A stretch of 62,696 nt of DNA. Origin: Chromera velia (taxonomy: Eukaryota; Sar; Chromeraceae). The DNA is taken from contig JAHBMJ010005653.1 of assembly GCA_018398765.1 (NCBI GenBank), positions 1 through 62,696 of the forward strand, read 5' to 3'. Of the stretch, positions 46,060 to 56,851 are shown piece by piece. The notes beneath the pieces are model-generated. The model saw nothing but the letters and a program-made list of their open reading frames with translations. It was not told the origin of the DNA and searched no databases. The translations under genes were made by a program, and so were the position numbers. The first letter of the stretch is position 1; the number at the start of each line of letters is the position of its first letter.

Positions 46060-47428
46060 ACACACACAGACACGCACACACATACACACACAAAAACAGA
46101 AGGGAGGGAGGGAGGGAGGGCGAGACAGACAGAGGAGAAGAGGGAGAAGGAGAAAGAGGAGGGGGCAGAGAACAGAGAGAGTCGGGGCAAGGGGGCGGAA
46201 GGAGGGAGAAAGGGAGAGGGGAGGAGAGAAAGAAAGAAATAAAGAGGCGCAGAAAAAGTCGACAGGCCGCGAGAGAGTGAAAGAAAATACGCGAGGACGG
46301 AACCATTCCGGTAGGAGGCAGAGTTATCGATTAGTCTGACATCATGGCTCCGATTATCGCTCCTTTCGTTCCGACCTGATGGCATGCTGAGATCACGTTA
46401 TACCCCTTCGTCTCCATCTCGCTGTTTCCGGTTCCACCCCCACCCCATGCACCGGTGGGAGGCCACCTCATCCCCTCGCTCATGCCCCCCCAATTGCTCG
46501 GAATGTTCTCTGCAAACAGTCTCAGGGCAACGAAAACCAGGCCCTCCTTCAGAGAGTAATCTCGGAAGAATCGGCCGAAGTTGAGGAAAACCCCAGTGCG
46601 CACAACGAGAATTTCAATTTGGGAAATGATCAGATATGGCCAGGTTAGGGAGGATGAGAGGAAGCCTGCGACAGCTCGCATGAGTGTACAGAGGCACTGT
46701 ACACCCATGAGGAAGGCACCTCTGGTCAACACGGAATCAGACAATTTGGGGTTCTGCAGCCCTGGAGTTGGGATGATTTCGGTTTTGTGGTTTGTTTTCT
46801 TGTTCTGGTTTTTCTCTTCGGATTTCCCCTTCAGGGCAGAAGGGTTGTTCAGACTCCCTGAAACCGTGTCTCGAAGCCCCCTGGCCCTTGCAAGCTTCTT
46901 CAGGATGTTTTTTCGAATCGTTCTCTCGATCAACAACGCCCACGCCATCCACTCTTCGGACGAACCAAAGTCCTCCCCGGGATCTCTCAAACGCTGTTGC
47001 ACATACTCGCCAAACCTCACTGGCTTGTCCTGAGAACCCCAATATCCGACACCATGGGGGAACAGATGGGAGAATGCTTTCGCTTCCATGCTCATGTCCC
47101 CCTTGAAGATTTCCTTGAACTCCTCTTTTTCCCTCTCGACAATGGCGTTATACTGAGCGGTGTCCAAGTCAGAGGAGTCGAGAAGCTCTGCGTCGGCAGG
47201 GAAGCAGAGGAAGCAGTCCTTCTTGTGGGAGGACCAGTCCTTTTTCTGGCACTCTTTCGAGCAGTAGTACGAACACTTGCAACGCGAACAGGCAAAGACG
47301 GGTGCCACCTTCATGCCGAGCTTTTCTGAAAGAACCTTTTCCTTTCCAATCATGGCCTTGGTCGGTGCAACATGGAACGAGTTGCACCCGTCGCACTTCT
47401 GCCTCTTCACAACGATACCAGGCAACAT
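45178..47428 (-). CDS. MYND zinc-finger membrane protein, two exons
   Basis: Exons 47428-46376 and 45621-45178 join in phase 0 (CAG|gtcgga donor, cctgcag acceptor) to give 498 aa. The N-terminus is a MYND finger with ligands C12, C15, C47, C50, C56, C60, H68 and C72 (CSRCKCSYYCSKEC, HKKDC); the first pair is set off by a longer loop than usual. The middle is helical and charged. From about residue 220 several hydrophobic stretches appear (FLMGVQCLCTLMRAVAGFL, WPYLIISQIEILVV, and in exon 2 LLYGVWLMICMLVLL and PLMLAFGGVGTPVVGLL), followed by a Lys/Arg/Glu helix and a HSHSHSHT tract. MYND fingers bind short proline-rich peptides. A membrane-anchored MYND protein is unusual. The start was chosen because no ATG lies upstream in frame near the finger. 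Confidence 0.7.
45956..46136. repeat. CA/CG/GA compound microsatellite in the MYND intron
   Basis: Runs of (CACAGA), (CG), (CA), (GA) and (GAGG) fill part of the single intron. Confidence 0.9.
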
Positions 47429-48094
47429 CTCTGTTAATGATAAGTTGAAAAAAGGAGTCAGAGATCTCTGGGATGTCTCGATGCAGTATTTATGGCTGTC
47501 TTGCACGCGGAGAGGGAAGTAGATCTTCGACCAATCGCACAAGTGTTGTTTTACTGTTGCTTGAAACTTACGTTCACACGCCTCTCCTTATTGACGCTCT
47601 CTTTCTGCGCAACAGCAAGGCTGGGTCGAAGGAGGGAAGGACCACAGGCGTTACGGTCAAAGACGACGAAATCAGACGGGTGAGGGCGCCCATTGCACAT
47701 GTCTGACGGAGGGTGTTAAACGCTTATATAGCCGTGCATGCATGCATGTGCGCGCATATGCATTCGAACCATATATATATTCGAACCTCGATCGATCCCT
47801 AAAAATGTCCCAAATTTTCGACCGCGCATGCGCGCGGAATGCGCGTGCTCGCGCGGGAACAAACACAATTGATTTGTACGCGTACGTATATATATGCACA
47901 TTGTACGTGTACGTGTTGATCTAGCTGAAAACGCCAGACGGCACAGAATACTGGAACAGAGAAAGGGAGAGTCACAGGATCGGAGACTCTCACTCTGTTT
48001 CTGCTCTTGTGATCGATTTTGTATAGACCTTCATAAGCCTCCAGATTGTCTTTGATCACGTGTTGCATGAGCAGAAACAGAGTTGGTGGAGAAG
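47429..48094. promoter_or_regulatory. Bidirectional intergenic region rich in palindromes
   Basis: It lies between the divergent starts of the MYND gene and the 12-residue-repeat gene. The region 47740-47915 has GCATGCATGCATG, two TTCGAA sites flanking a (TA)n, CGCGCATGCGCGCG and GTACGTGTACGTG. Shared promoter function is inferred from position. Confidence 0.4.
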
Positions 48095-50342
48095 ATGTTG
48101 CGAAGTATCTTGGTTGTTGTTGTTGTTTTTGCCGTTTCAACCTGCACCTCAGCATTTAGCTTTCCAACATGGAATCCCAGCTTTGCCCCAAATAGCTTCA
48201 ATGGGGACACAGAGCTCAAGGTGGGGGAGGGAATCAACCCTTCTCCGCTGCTTCGTGACTTCTCTCTGCTCAGTTCGAGCATGTCTGGGTTCCTCAAGAC
48301 CTTCAGGTCTGTGAAGTGTTGCTTGATTCTTTGCTGCCTGCCTGTGACTCCTTTTCTGCTTTTGTGTTTGCGTACTTATTCTCTGTCCTTCCTTTTTCAT
48401 TCCCTTCCCCCGTTTTGCCCTCTCTCTCTCTTTCTCTCGACGAAAGAAATGAGAAAAAGAAGTGTTGCTCAAGCTTCGGTCTGACTGCCTGCGTGACTTT
48501 GTAGAACAATGCTTTGCAGAACCACACCCCAAAGAAGTTATGTGTAAAGCTCTTTCTATTTCTGATGAGCTTGCAGGCCCAGTTCGACATCCCTCCTACT
48601 GGCAGCAGTGGGATTGGGTTCTGGGACGTCCATGGGCACACCCTTGAATGTTGCTCTGCTGGCAATCTTGGCGTCGTTTCCTTTTGTGGACACACCGCTC
48701 ATCTTTGGCCCTTTTGTGGAGGAAGAGCCACCAAGGGGCACGACAAATGGAACCTCCCCTTCCCCCACAAGTGTGGAGCATCTGGGCTCTTCGCTGTCAA
48801 AGTCGGATACCCCGATGCCGGGGTCGTCTTTGTCCGTAAGTGGGTACACAGGGCTTGGCTCCTCTCTGTCTCTGATGGGCAATGGGACGTCTTGGCTCTT
48901 CACTTTCAGTGTCGAACTTTGCGAGCCTGGGATCTTCTCTGTCTCTGAGTGGGTTCACAGAGCTTGGCCTCTCTCTGTCTCTGGCACGCATCGGGCGTAT
49001 TGGCTCTTCGCTGTCCGTGTCGACCGTCCCCATAATGGGATCGTCTCTCTCCGTGAGTGCGTTCACAGAGCTTGGCTCCTCTCTGTCTCTCACAAGCATC
49101 GGGCGTGTTGGCTCTTCGCTGTCCGTGTCGACCGTCCCCATAATGGGATCATCTCTCTCCGTGAGTGGGTTCACAGAGCTTGGCTCCTCTCTGTCTCTGA
49201 CACGCATCGGACGTGTTGGCTCTTCACTGTCCGCGTCGACCGTCCCCATAATGGGATCATCTCTGTCCGTGAGTGGGGTCACAAAGCTTGGCTCCTCTCT
49301 GTCTCTGACAAGCATCGGGCGTGTTGGCTCTTCACCGTCTGTGTCGAGCTTTGTAATGCCGGGATCATCTCTGTCCGTGAGTGGGGTCACAGAGCTTGGC
49401 TCCTCTCTGTCTCTGACACGCATCGGGCGTGTTGGCTCTTCACCGTCTGTGTCGAGCTTTGCAATGCCGGGATCATCTCTCTCCGTGAGTGGGGTCACAG
49501 AGCTTGGCTCCTCTCTGTCTCTGACAAGCATCGGGCGTGTTGGCTCTTCACCGTCTGTGTCGAGCTTTGTAATGCCGGGATTATCTCTGTCGAGCTTTGT
49601 AATGCCGGGATCATCTCTCTCCGTGAGTGGGTTCACAGAGTTTGGCTCCTCTCTGTCTCTGACACGCATCGGGCGTGTTGGCTCTTCACCGTTTGTGTCG
49701 AGCTTTGTAATGCCGGGATCATCTCTCTCCGTGAGTGGGGTCACAGAGCTTGGCTCCTCTCTGTCTCTGACAGGCATCGGGCGTGTTGGCTCTTCACCGT
49801 CTGTGTCGAGCTTTGTAATGCCGGGATCATCTCTGTCCGTGAGTGGGTTCACAGAGCTTGGCTCCTCTCTGTCTCTGACACGCATCGGGCGTGTTGGCTC
49901 TTCACCGTTTGTGTCGAGCTTTGCAATGCCGGGATCATCTCTGTCCGTGAGTGGGTTCACAGAGCTTGGCTCCTCTCTGTCTCTGACACGCATCGGGCGT
50001 GTTGGCTCTTCACCGTCTGTGTCGAGCTTTGTAATGCCGGGATCATCTCTGTCCGTGAGTGGGGTCACAGAGCTTGGCTCCTCTCTGTCTCTGACAAGCA
50101 TCGGGCGTGTTGGCTCTTCACCGTCTGTGTCGAGCTTTGCAATGCCGGGATCATCTCTCTCCGTGAGTGGGTTCACAGAGTTTGGCTCCTCTCTATCTCT
50201 GGAAAGTATTTGGGGGCCTCTGAGATCCTCAATGTCGCTGACTGGTGTCGCAAAGGTGTCACAGGCGGGAACGACGAATGCCTCCGGTGATGAAGCTTCG
50301 GGAAGTGAGACTGCCTCTGAAGGTCCGTCATGCAGTCTGTGA
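48095..50342 (+). CDS. Signal-peptide protein made of 12-residue GSSLS repeats (one frameshift)
   Basis: Exon 1 (48095-48306) encodes a signal peptide, SILVVVVVFAVSTCTSA, then FSFPTW. Phe after the predicted cleavage site recalls bipartite plastid leaders. Exon 2 (48577-50342) joins in phase and, after a hydrophobic/Pro stretch, enters repeats of GSSLSLTxIGRV, GSSPSVSSFxMP and GSSLSVSGxTEL, three 12-residue units per 108 bp. About 12 long units follow, then a Ser/Glu/Gly tail and a stop. The repeat frame shifts once: an extra A near 48887, compared with the other units, moves the frame. From there the upstream frame stays open to 50290 with a Trp/Cys-rich repeat, while the GSSLS frame runs to 50342. 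Either the allele is frameshifted or the base is an error. Function unknown; a fibrous or adhesive surface protein is a guess. Confidence 0.6.
48786..50200. repeat. 108-bp tandem repeat (3 x 36 bp), about 12 units
   Basis: The unit GGCTCCTCTCTGTCTCTGAC (first 20 bases) recurs every 108 bp. Each unit splits into three 36-bp subunits coding GSS-type dodecapeptides. Near 49586-49615 there is an extra partial unit of 30 bp, also a multiple of three. The array is open in two plus frames and one minus frame (minus 50176-48797). Confidence 0.92.
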
Positions 50343-50810
50343 AGTGCACAAACTCTGTTTTGCTGTCTGTCTGGGTAGCAGTCGCATAATTTTTATTCTC
50401 CCCCCCTTTTTAGGTGTTTGATCTCCTGCCTTTTGCTTTGTTTAAGTCTCTGTGTCATCATATTTGCCTTGCACCTGCACGTGCATGTGTGTGAGCTTCC
50501 TTTTGTGGTTGCGTTGCTCTTTGATGTCCTTTCTTCTCCTCTTTTGTTCTGTGACTGTTTGCACTGTCGTTTCTCCTTCGATAAGAATGTTGGCCCCCCA
50601 TTCTCTCTCGTTCTTCGCTTCCCGCTCTGCGTGGTGCTCCCCTAGCCGTGTGATGCTCATGCCGATGTACCTGTCTGTTTGTGTGTCCGTCTGTCCGTTC
50701 TGACTTCATGAGAGAAAAGAAGCAGGTAGTTTTCCTCCCTTTATTTCCTTGATTTGTGTGAAACCGTGTTTTTGTATTCCTCTCTGTGTGAGTGGGTTCA
50801 GGGTCAACTC

Positions 50811-51823
50811 ATGGCAACAGCTATGAGAACGAGCACACGCAGCAGGCGCACCATGAGCAGGAGGGCGAAAAGACGGAAGAGGAAGAGGACAAGACAGACG
50901 AAGGGGGTACGTGGGGAACGGTCTGTCTGCTCATTCAGCCAGTGCTCATTGCACTAGTCGTCCTGGCTTCGCGCCACGTCTTTTGTTTCTTTGTCTTCTG
51001 CCAGAGGGCCCACACAGAGGCCAAGAGATTCGCGGCCGCTCTGAAGATCCAGAGCCGGTACAGGAGTCTTCGTCGCGTCCGGGCAGCAGTCAGATTGCAG
51101 AGCCGTTTCAGAGGCATGCAGAGGAGAGCAAGGTACAGGGCTCTTCTTGCGGCAGCCGCTGCGCCCCCTCCTGTAGCCCCTCAGGCAGCCCCCGCCCCTC
51201 AGCAGCCAACCGTGGCTCTCGTCCCTGCCCCTGCCATGCCCCCACCAGCCCCCGCACCGGCCCCTGTGTGGGGCAACTTGGGCTTGATGCCCGTCGGAAC
51301 TGTGCAGGCCTCCCAGACGGCTGCACAGCAGACTGTCGCACGGAGGGTGGAGGAGGAGCAGAGAAAGAAGACCCTGCTCGCAAGAGCAAACCGGGGAGAC
51401 TTCGCGACCCATCATGCCGACGGAGGCATGACGGTCGACAGGAAGGGAATCGCTGAAGTGATGGAGGCCAACCAGCTGTGCGGGAGGTCTCTGGGGGACA
51501 TAACTGCCAGCCACCGGTCGGTTCTCGGGTACTCGCGAGCGTCCGACCTCACAGAGGAGCAGAGGGAGGAGCTGCGCGGGCAGAACGGGGGACAGCTGCC
51601 TCGATGGGTCGCCACGGCCCCAAAGCCTGAGGACCTTCCCCTAGATTTCCGGGGGCAGACTGCGGGGGAATTTCGTTCCGACAGGCAGGTTCGGGAGGAG
51701 GAAAGAATGACTGTGGGGGGGGAAGATTGGATGAGGGGGGTCGAGGTCTTCGAGGGACTGACGGAGACCATCGGCCGAAGACAGCAGATCGCTCAGGAAG
51801 AGGCAGAGGCTCAGCCGCAGTGA
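50811..51823 (+). CDS. IQ-motif (calmodulin-binding) protein
   Basis: Preferred model: exons 50811-50906 and 51005-51823, joined in phase 0 through a GTACGT donor and a strong pyrimidine tract plus ccag acceptor, 304 aa. Exon 1 is extremely basic (RRAKRRKRKRTRQ). Exon 2 opens with two IQ motifs (ALKIQSRYRSLRR and VRLQSRFRGMQRRARY), which bind calmodulin or EF-hand light chains. An Ala/Pro-rich linker and a charged, helical C-terminus (about 180 residues) without known domain follow. Alternative: without splicing, an acidic frame runs through a hydrophobic segment (LLIQPVLIALVVLASRHVF) into the same IQ exon and could even be spliced in phase to the repeat gene upstream (50322 to 50802), giving a membrane protein with a cytoplasmic IQ tail. 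Confidence 0.68.
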
Positions 51824-52117
51824 GAGCCTGCCCTGGAGTGGCGTCTGTCTGTCTGTCTTCTGTATTTTAGAGTTTTGCTGTGTGCTTTTGTGATGCTTGC
51901 GTGTCCCTCAACAAACAAAAAAAAGCAAAAGAACGCCGGATTGCAAAGTGGAGAGAGCCTTTGTAAATACTTCTCCAGGCAGGCAGATCACTCTCTTTGC
52001 TTTTCTCGCCGGTCCAGTGAATGAATGCAATGAATGAATGGATGAGTCTATTTTATTCTTTTGAATTCAAGAGAGGTCCATCTTTGCACTTTTTACAGCC
52101 CTTCCACCTAATTTAAT

Positions 52118-52420
52118 CGTTTCTCTCTCGGTGCTTCTCTTCTCTCCTCCTCTCACTCCTTTCATGAAATCATGCGCGTGGGAACTCATACACCAAACGT
52201 ATGAGGGCCTGAGCAAGACAATGACTTCTCTCTCTCTCCATATGACTCTTCGCGCATGCACTCTTTCCTCCATGATCTATTGAATTGTTTCTCTCTCGGT
52301 GCTTCTCTTCTGACCTCCTCTCAATCCTTTCATGGACTCATGCGTGTAGGAACTCATACACCAAATGTATGAGGGCCTGAGCAAGACAATGACTTCACTC
52401 TTTCTCCATCTGACTCTTCA
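52118..52420. repeat. Two tandem copies, 168-bp period
   Basis: TTTCTCTCTCGGTGCTTCTC, then AACTCATACACCAAA and TATGAGGGCCTGAGCAAGAC, occur first from 52118 and again from 52286 in the same order. Confidence 0.88.
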
Positions 52421-53582
52421 CGTTCCCTTTTCTCCATTTGTCTCTTGTCTATTCGCTCGATCTGACCGGGAAGGGGCGAATCGGATCAATGAACCTGTGC
52501 ATGGGTTGTTTTCCTTCTTCCTCCCTTTTTTCCTTAATTCCTCTGGCACTGGAAAGGGGTGAAGTGGTTGGTGTTTGGCCTCAGAGTCTTTCTCTGACCT
52601 GATTCATTACTTTGCATGATGTGCACACACGCTGCAAGTTTCTGTACGTTCGCTGCGTAGCCTGTATTGCAAGGTAAATTAAAAGCGGGGGGTGAGGTGG
52701 GTGGGGGGATAGACTCAAAAGGGGCAGGACGGAAAGGAACAAAGAAATCATGGTATTGCAATGTGTTTCTCTTTTTCCCTTTCGCTGAGTTCTGTCTTTT
52801 TCCCTTTCGCTGAGTTCGTCAGAAACTCCAGTGACTGACTGCCGGTGGTGTCCGATGGTTGAATGGTTTTCATGTACAGTGCAAGTGAGGGTGCGCATGC
52901 ATAGAGAAAAATGCAATTTCTCCAGAGAGAACGTGAAAGAGAGATCGAGGTCTGTCTCGTCGGTCCGTTTTGAGCAGTTCTTCTCCTCTGTCGATCCTTC
53001 TTGTTTTCCCCGCCATTTGTTTCTTGCACTGAGAGTTGTCTTCCAACCCTCCCTCTTTTTCTATCCGGCTCTGTTGCACCAAGAATCGCAGCACCCGCGA
53101 AAGACAGTCGACCGTAGTTCGTGTCCGCGTTCCTGTTGATCGCGACCTTGCTTTGCCTACCTACCTGAATGTATCTGTAGTGTGGTATCTCGACTTGATT
53201 CTTTCTCCCACTCCACTGACCACCTTTTCTCCCACAACTTCGATCCTTACATTTCTCTGTGGCCTATCAAGAACCTGGTTTTGGCTTCAGGAGAGAGAGT
53301 GAGCACACACAGAGACATTGTCGTTATAAGAGGCCGCTCGGTCTTCGGGGGTCTCTGAGTATCCTCAGATGGGACTTTCACGTTTGATAAAGAATTCGGT
53401 GATTACGGGGGGGGTCAGTGACGTGACTCGAGTGACAAGGGGGGAGGAGTCCCGGTAAACAAACGTACTGCACGGGGGAGTCGGGGATCGGGTTGAATCC
53501 TAGTCGGGTGCGCTCTTTCTTTTGGAAGGACCTCGTGATTGGAGGGAGCGATCGAGTAATTTTGAGGTGAGCAGTGAAAGCC

Positions 53583-53783
53583 ATATGAGTGAGTGAATGA
53601 GGAAGAGAGTGAGTGGCTGAGTGAGTGGATGGGAAAGTGAGTGAGGGGCTGAGTGAGTGAGTGAGTAAGTGAGTAAGTGAGTGAGTGAGTGAGTGAGTGA
53701 GTGAGTGAGTGAATAGAAGTGTTGATTGAGTGAGATCGAGAAGGAGGGAATAAGTGAGTGGATGGTGAGTGAGTGAGTAAAGA
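53583..53783. repeat. GTGA tetranucleotide microsatellite
   Basis: Imperfect (GTGA)n over about 200 bp, ending 70 bp before a candidate splice acceptor at 53857. Confidence 0.85.
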
Positions 53784-53856
53784 CACGCGTCGGAGCGTGA
53801 AAAGAAAATCAGGTTTGAATCTGCTGTTTTTCTGTGTTTCTTTCAATTCCCTGCAG

Positions 53857-54411
53857 GGATGCAGCGTGTTTAGATCAGCTTACCCCCCCGGTCTCTCTGC
53901 CCACTCGCTCTACAGATCTCAACACCGAACGCCATTTCAAAAGCACACAAGTCCTAGCGGGGAAGAGGAGTGATCTGCTGCGGACATTCTTTGGCGAAGG
54001 ATTGGTGTCCTTTTCTACCCCTTTGAGGAGAAGAAGCGTCAGAAAGAGAAGAGCCATCTCCGACCCGATTTTGTTCCTTCCTGGTATAGGAGGCAAATCA
54101 GAAACCAGAAGGTTTGTGAGGGACGGATTCAGTGCACTCTACAAGTCATTGCGTGAGGCACACTCGCAGAAGCCGTCCCGAATTTTCGACGAATTTCGTC
54201 CTGGTTTGTCTCCTGCATGCATTAGCAACCGCTATTCCCCCTCTTTATCGTCGTTCTCGTTGAGGGACTTTGGATTTCATTCCCTGCCTTGCATCTTTCA
54301 ATCCGATGAAGTGCGCACTTTCCCAGAAGGTCTGCAAGCGTGGGAGCACAGGCAGGAGGGGTCATCGGAGCAGATGAAGAGAGACCCTGGCACACTGTGG
54401 CACTTAGTTCG
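53857..54411 (+). CDS. Candidate internal exon of an unidentified gene
   Basis: A strong acceptor (tttctttcaattccctgcag) opens a frame of 184 codons that ends at a plausible donor (TTCG|gtgagg). The protein is Ser/Arg/Phe-rich with segments such as DPILFLPGIGG and SLRDFGFHSLPCIF, and no domain I recognise. A phase-compatible acceptor follows at 54607 (gtccaacag). Upstream exons were not found. This may be the first visible exon of the gene to which the later plus-strand fragments belong. Confidence 0.4.
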
Positions 54412-54639
54412 GTGAGGATAAAAGTACATTCAGGGGCCCCAGCAAAAGACCGTCCCCCAATCATTCGTCCCCCTTCTGACTCTTTGAGGATTAGACTCAG
54501 TTCTCCCCCCCCCCCCCCCCCCGAAACAACACGACGTGGGTGCTGTATCCAGGTGTCGAAATTGTGTGTCGGGTCAGTGAGTGACTGCTCTATGTGTGTC
54601 CAACAGGCAGCCTGGGCAGTCTCTCTCAATCGTCGTCTG

Positions 54640-55690
54640 TCTTCTTTCGCTCCGCAATCGCAGAAACAGTAGAGGTGTTGGACCACCACCCACCCACCCC
54701 GGTGTGTCTCTCCAATCGCACCCCTGTAGGCTCTGCAGATGTCCACAACACCATTGCAGTCACCCAAAAAGGATCTTAGAGAAGGTACCCAGACGCATAT
54801 CGCTGGAAGAGGGACGACTCTGCTATTCTGCCCCATTCAGACGCAGAGTCGTTTTCCTCAAGGTGACACTGAGTCCCCCCCCCATTGTTCACAGTCAACC
54901 TCGTCGGAACCTTCCCTCCCCTCACACACTTTCTCCGGGCAATCCCCTCCCCGGCCCCCACTCCTCTGCAGGCCTCCTGCCCCACTGTGATTGATATGCA
55001 GTGCGGGTGCAAGCACAGTCCATAAAAAGGACCCCCAACTCCGAGTCCCCCACTCGTCCTACTTGACCCTCGGTGCCGTCGAGCGCTCTCCCGTAGAAGT
55101 ACCTGCCTGGGGTACCTGCGTCTGCACGACCACTCACACACGTACAGCTGCCTTTTCCCCTCCCCTAACAAAGGTGCCTCCATCGAATTGTACTTTGAAC
55201 ACATTCATGCATGAAGTGTGTGTACATAAGATATGTGGCCGCGCGTCGCCGGGGGCTGAACACGTGCACATCGGAGAGACCCAATGATTTCATGTGAAAG
55301 AGGAATTAAGCGTTGGGCCACCCTGCTTTCCCCTCCACTGACGGCCACAGGAACAGACTTAAGACATACATCCAGACTGCTTCTAGACTGTGTGTGCCTC
55401 CAGGGATTCCACCAGAGAAATCGGCAACCACAATCACAGCAAGGCCGTTCTTCACAGGCAAACAAAGAGCATTGAGGAAGACCGGCGTCTTCACAGTCAA
55501 CCACGTCGGAACAGTCACTCCCCTCACACTCGAGCTCAGAGAAAACGCCCCCCCCTCCCCGTCTCCCTCCTGCCTCATTGTGATTGAGCAGTGCGGGCAC
55601 AACCACAAATCCATAACAAACTTGGAGATGCCAAAACGTCCCACTTCACCCCCAATGCCCTCCTTTTCGAAAGATCACATAGACCTGCGT
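54640..55690 (+). pseudogene. Duplicated coding-like segment (possible ASH/MSP-type Ig module remnants)
   Basis: Two stretches about 600 bp apart are alike. Copy 1 (about 54880-55015) reads FTVNLVGTFPPLTHFL then CPTVIDMQCGCKHS and then a stop. Copy 2 (about 55490-55625) reads GVFTVNHVGTVTPLTLEL then CLIVIEQCGHNHKS and stays open. The phrase F-T-V-N-x-V-G-T-x-x-P-L-T resembles the ASH/MSP-like modules of HYDIN/CFAP flagellar proteins (TNTGTVPLTLEL-style). This is a weak, motif-level suggestion. Frames break often in copy 1. The open frame of copy 2 runs 55313-56284. Confidence 0.3.
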
Positions 55691-56054
55691 CCTCAGGACC
55701 CCTCACACAACCGCTGTTCCATCCGCACTCGATCACAGAGCATGCACTGCTTGCAGAGGCACTGCTGCCATTGCAGTGCCTGCTGCTGCAGAAACCCTGA
55801 CACTGCCTGGGACTGCCCTGACCGCCGGAGAAGACCATCTCTTCGGAATCAGCCTCATATGCAGCATCAGGAACTCACACGTACAGCGCTATCTCTCTCC
55901 GCTGGAGCCACAACCTCCTCGGCAGTGACGACGACGCTCAGAGCGTCTGCAGTCACCGCCACAAACCTTCTTTGGCCCACCACCGGACCCATCACAAGAG
56001 GGCCTCTTCATTTCAAAGGAGCACCCCCTCTTGCGCATGTTTCTACGCCAATCC

Positions 56055-56490
56055 ATCGTTTTGACGCGGCGGCGCGGAGAGCGACGGCCTCCCTAGCTCG
56101 GACGGAGGGGCACAAAGGGGGGAAGGAAAGGCCGGGGAGGGTGGAGAGGAGAGGAGGGCTTCGTCGTCAGCGCTGCTGGGAAGGAAGGAGGTACGTGCGT
56201 TGTGACAGTCGTAGATTAATGGAATGCTGCATTGAGATCGTCTGTTTGCTACTCTGTGCACCTGCATGCAACGCGAGGGAATGAAATGGAATGGAATACA
56301 TAGAATGTAGACCGATGTAGACACGCGATTGGGGGTACCAGGTAGGAAGCTCTGTGTTGCTGTGTTGGTCCCTGTTGCTTTTTCAGATCCGTGTTATAGA
56401 TCGACGTTTTTCTGTCGAGTGTTCCTGCAGACTAGGCAGCGCATTCGTTTTTCTGTAGTCAAGGCGTCTAATTCAAACATTTAGAAGCAT
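56055..56490. repeat. Segmental duplication, copy 1
   Basis: Starts at GACGCGGCGGCGCGGAGAGC and includes CTAGGCAGCGCATTCGTTTT near its end. It recurs almost unchanged at 57045-57453 and partly at 58920-59260. It contains a candidate 3' splice-like tract, but no conserved frame. Confidence 0.9.
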
Positions 56491-56506
56491 ACCCCTCCCC
56501 CTCCCA

Positions 56507-56510
<4 letters not shown>

Positions 56511-56554
<44 letters not shown>

Positions 56555-56609
56555 GCACGCACGCACACACGCTCACACACACACACACATACACACACAG
56601 ACGGAGAGC

Positions 56610-56647
<38 letters not shown>
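56511..56647. repeat. CA then GA compound microsatellite
   Basis: (CA)n with a CGCA interruption, followed by (GA)n. It lies in the spacer after duplication copy 1. Confidence 0.9.
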
Positions 56648-56654
<7 letters not shown>

Positions 56655-56851
56655 CAATATGAGAAGACTAGACAGATTTTGGTCAAATGCGTTTCTTGCT
56701 TCCGAATGAAATGTGCACAGGTCAGTCACTTACAAAAAGAATTGTTCCTTCTCTCGATCCTGTTGCAGGCAGTTGGTGGAGTGGTGCGGCCTTTCGTCAT
56801 CAACGACAAGCAATTGGTTCGACGAGGGGCCGCCACTGGCAGGTGCTCGTT

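Larger units (their letters stand above)
51824..53856. other. Intergenic with short tandem duplications; no supported gene
   Basis: It contains the duplicated block 52118-52420, a 24-bp doublet (TTTTTCCCTTTCGCTGAGTTC, about 52770-52820) and a GTGA microsatellite. No coding region is supported. Confidence 0.45.

Noticed and set aside
48797-50176. 459-codon minus frame as a gene
   Set aside because: It is the mirror of the 108-bp repeat; it has no start context, signal peptide or flanking exons, while the plus strand has a phase-matched signal-peptide exon.
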